From: JABCPE02 sp963509715
GTDB taxonomy: Bacteria; Bacteroidota; Bacteroidia; Flavobacteriales; Weeksellaceae
Length of the DNA: 8,454 nucleotides
Assembly: GCA_963509715.1 (NCBI GenBank)
Contig: CAUPCB010000046.1
Location: forward strand, 1 to 8,454
Reading direction: 5' to 3'
Positions within the stretch are counted from its first letter, which is position 1; every line of letters starts with the position of its first letter. A model generated the notes under the pieces. It saw only the letters and a list, made by a program, of their open reading frames with translations. It ran no database searches and had not been told where the DNA came from. Below are positions 7,575 to 8,454 of the stretch, piece after piece. A program made the position numbers and the translations under genes.

Positions 7575-7607
7575 TTGCAATAATTTTGTTGCTTTATCCT
7601 ATTTTTG
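7575..7607 (+). promoter_or_regulatory. Promoter of valS (TTG - 22 nt - TATTTTTG)
   Basis: A -7 box TATTTTTG at 7600-7607 fits TAnnTTTG exactly, and a TTG at 7575-7577 lies 22 nt upstream, within the usual spacing of the Bacteroidota -33 element. Transcription would start shortly after the box, leaving a leader of only about 15 nt before the ATG at 7628. That is too short for a T-box or other leader riboswitch, so constitutive housekeeping expression is likely. This is the best-formed promoter in the window. Confidence 0.65.
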
Positions 7608-7627
7608 CAAATCTAAAAAATAATAAA

Positions 7628-8454
7628 ATGGCAATTCCAGATAAATACAATCCACAAGAAACGGAACAAAAATGGTACAGCTACTGGCTGGAAAACAAAT
7701 ATTTCCACTCTGAACCTAATGACAAACCGCCTTACACCATTGTCATTCCACCGCCCAATGTTACAGGGATTCTGCACATGGGACACATGCTGAATAACAC
7801 GATTCAGGATGTTTTGGTGAGAAGAGCCAGAATGAAAGGCTTTAATGCCTGCTGGGTGCCAGGGACAGACCATGCGTCCATCGCTACAGAGGCGAAAGTA
7901 GTGGCTAAGCTGAAAGAACAGGGCGTTAGCAAATCTGATATTACCCGAGAGGAGTTCCTAAAACACGCTTGGGACTGGACAAATCAGTATGGTGGAACTA
8001 TCCTTGAACAGCTTAAAAAACTGGGTTGTTCTTGCGACTGGGACAGAACTCGTTTCACATTGGAGGACAAACTCTCTCAGCAGGTGATAAAATCTTTTGT
8101 TGATTTGTATAACAAAGGGCTGATTTACCGTGGTTACAGAATGGTAAACTGGGATCCAGAGGCGAAAACCAACATTTCTGATGAGGAAGTGATTTTCAAA
8201 GAGCAAAACGGAAAATTATATTTCTTAAAATACCAAATAGAAGGTTCAGAGGAGTTTCTTACCGTGGCTACCACTCGTCCAGAAACTATTTTTGGTGATG
8301 TGGCGATTTGTATCAATCCTAATGATGAGAGATACACTCATCTGAAAGGGAAAAAAGCCATTGTTCCGATTGTAAATCGTGCCGTTCCGATTATTGAGGA
8401 TGATTATGTGGATATAGAATTTGGGACAGGAGCTTTGAAAATTACTCCTGCTCA
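7628..8454 (+). CDS. valS: Valyl-tRNA synthetase, N-terminal part (3' end beyond the window)
   Basis: Class I aminoacyl-tRNA synthetase that charges tRNA-Val with valine in the cytosol. About 275 of the roughly 870 residues expected are present; the frame is open to the window edge. The start MAIPDKYNPQETEQKWYSYW is typical for bacterial ValRS. The Rossmann core carries PPPNVTGILHMGH, with the class I HIGH motif as HMGH at 50-53, and PGTDHASIAT from residue 78. CDWDRTRFTLED follows at 136-147. The CP1 editing domain, which removes mischarged threonine, starts before ATTRPET (214-220) and continues through INPNDERY and FGTGALKITPA. The KMSKS loop and anticodon-binding domain lie outside the window. 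It has its own promoter and is separated by a terminator from the upstream operon, so it is not functionally tied to it. Start choice rests on the conserved N terminus and the promoter spacing. Confidence 0.97.
   Translation, partial: MAIPDKYNPQETEQKWYSYWLENKYFHSEPNDKPPYTIVIPPPNVTGILHMGHMLNNTIQDVLVRRARMKGFNACWVPGTDHASIATEAKVVAKLKEQGVSKSDITREEFLKHAWDWTNQYGGTILEQLKKLGCSCDWDRTRFTLEDKLSQQVIKSFVDLYNKGLIYRGYRMVNWDPEAKTNISDEEVIFKEQNGKLYFLKYQIEGSEEFLTVATTRPETIFGDVAICINPNDERYTHLKGKKAIVPIVNRAVPIIEDDYVDIEFGTGALKITPA

Noticed and set aside
7551..7627. Possible leader regulator (T-box or attenuator) before valS
   Set aside because: The predicted transcript leader is only about 15 nt, with no room for a T-box fold, and T-boxes are not typical of Bacteroidota.
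1..8454. Mobile element, CRISPR array, tRNA or toxin-antitoxin system
   Set aside because: No transposase, integrase, spaced direct repeats, terminal inverted repeats or cloverleaf-like sequence was seen on either strand; the gene content is ordinary chromosomal.

Overview
The window looks like a chromosomal segment of a member of the Bacteroidota, most likely of the Flavobacteriia (Chryseobacterium, Riemerella, Elizabethkingia or relatives). The evidence is an AT-rich genome, a SusC/SusD outer-membrane pair, no Shine-Dalgarno sequences before the starts (A/T-rich leaders instead), and -7 boxes that match the Bacteroidota consensus TAnnTTTG. The genus is inferred, not demonstrated.

Layout. 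(i) 1-312, minus strand: the N-terminal 104 codons of an unrecognised cytosolic protein that runs off the left edge. (ii) 313-497: a divergent, very AT-rich intergenic region with a candidate -7 box for each direction, a perfect 20-bp palindrome and a 13-bp repeat; no gene is seen there. (iii) 498-7515, plus strand: three tightly spaced genes with gaps of 19 and 21 nt. They are a secreted zinc metalloprotease of the DUF5118/DUF5117/met-zincin family, a SusC/RagA-type TonB-dependent outer-membrane transporter, and a SusD/RagB-type surface lipoprotein. (iv) 7520-7550: a strong intrinsic terminator right after the SusD stop. (v) 7575-7607: a promoter. (vi) 7628 to the right edge: the 5' third of valS, valyl-tRNA synthetase, a housekeeping gene.

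Working together: the SusC barrel and its SusD lid should form an energised outer-membrane importer of the kind shown for peptide uptake by RagAB in Porphyromonas gingivalis. The co-transcribed metalloprotease has an intact HExxHxxGxxH zinc site and a signal peptide but no lipobox or secretion-system C-terminal domain, so it probably acts in the periplasm on what is imported. The simplest reading is a compact peptide or protein utilisation locus. No glycoside hydrolase, sulfatase, sigma/anti-sigma pair or two-component regulator is present, which argues against a polysaccharide locus. The substrate is inferred from gene content only. I found no mobile element, CRISPR array, tRNA or rRNA, and no system that I would call new in kind. 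The least explained parts are the left-edge gene and the divergent promoter region.
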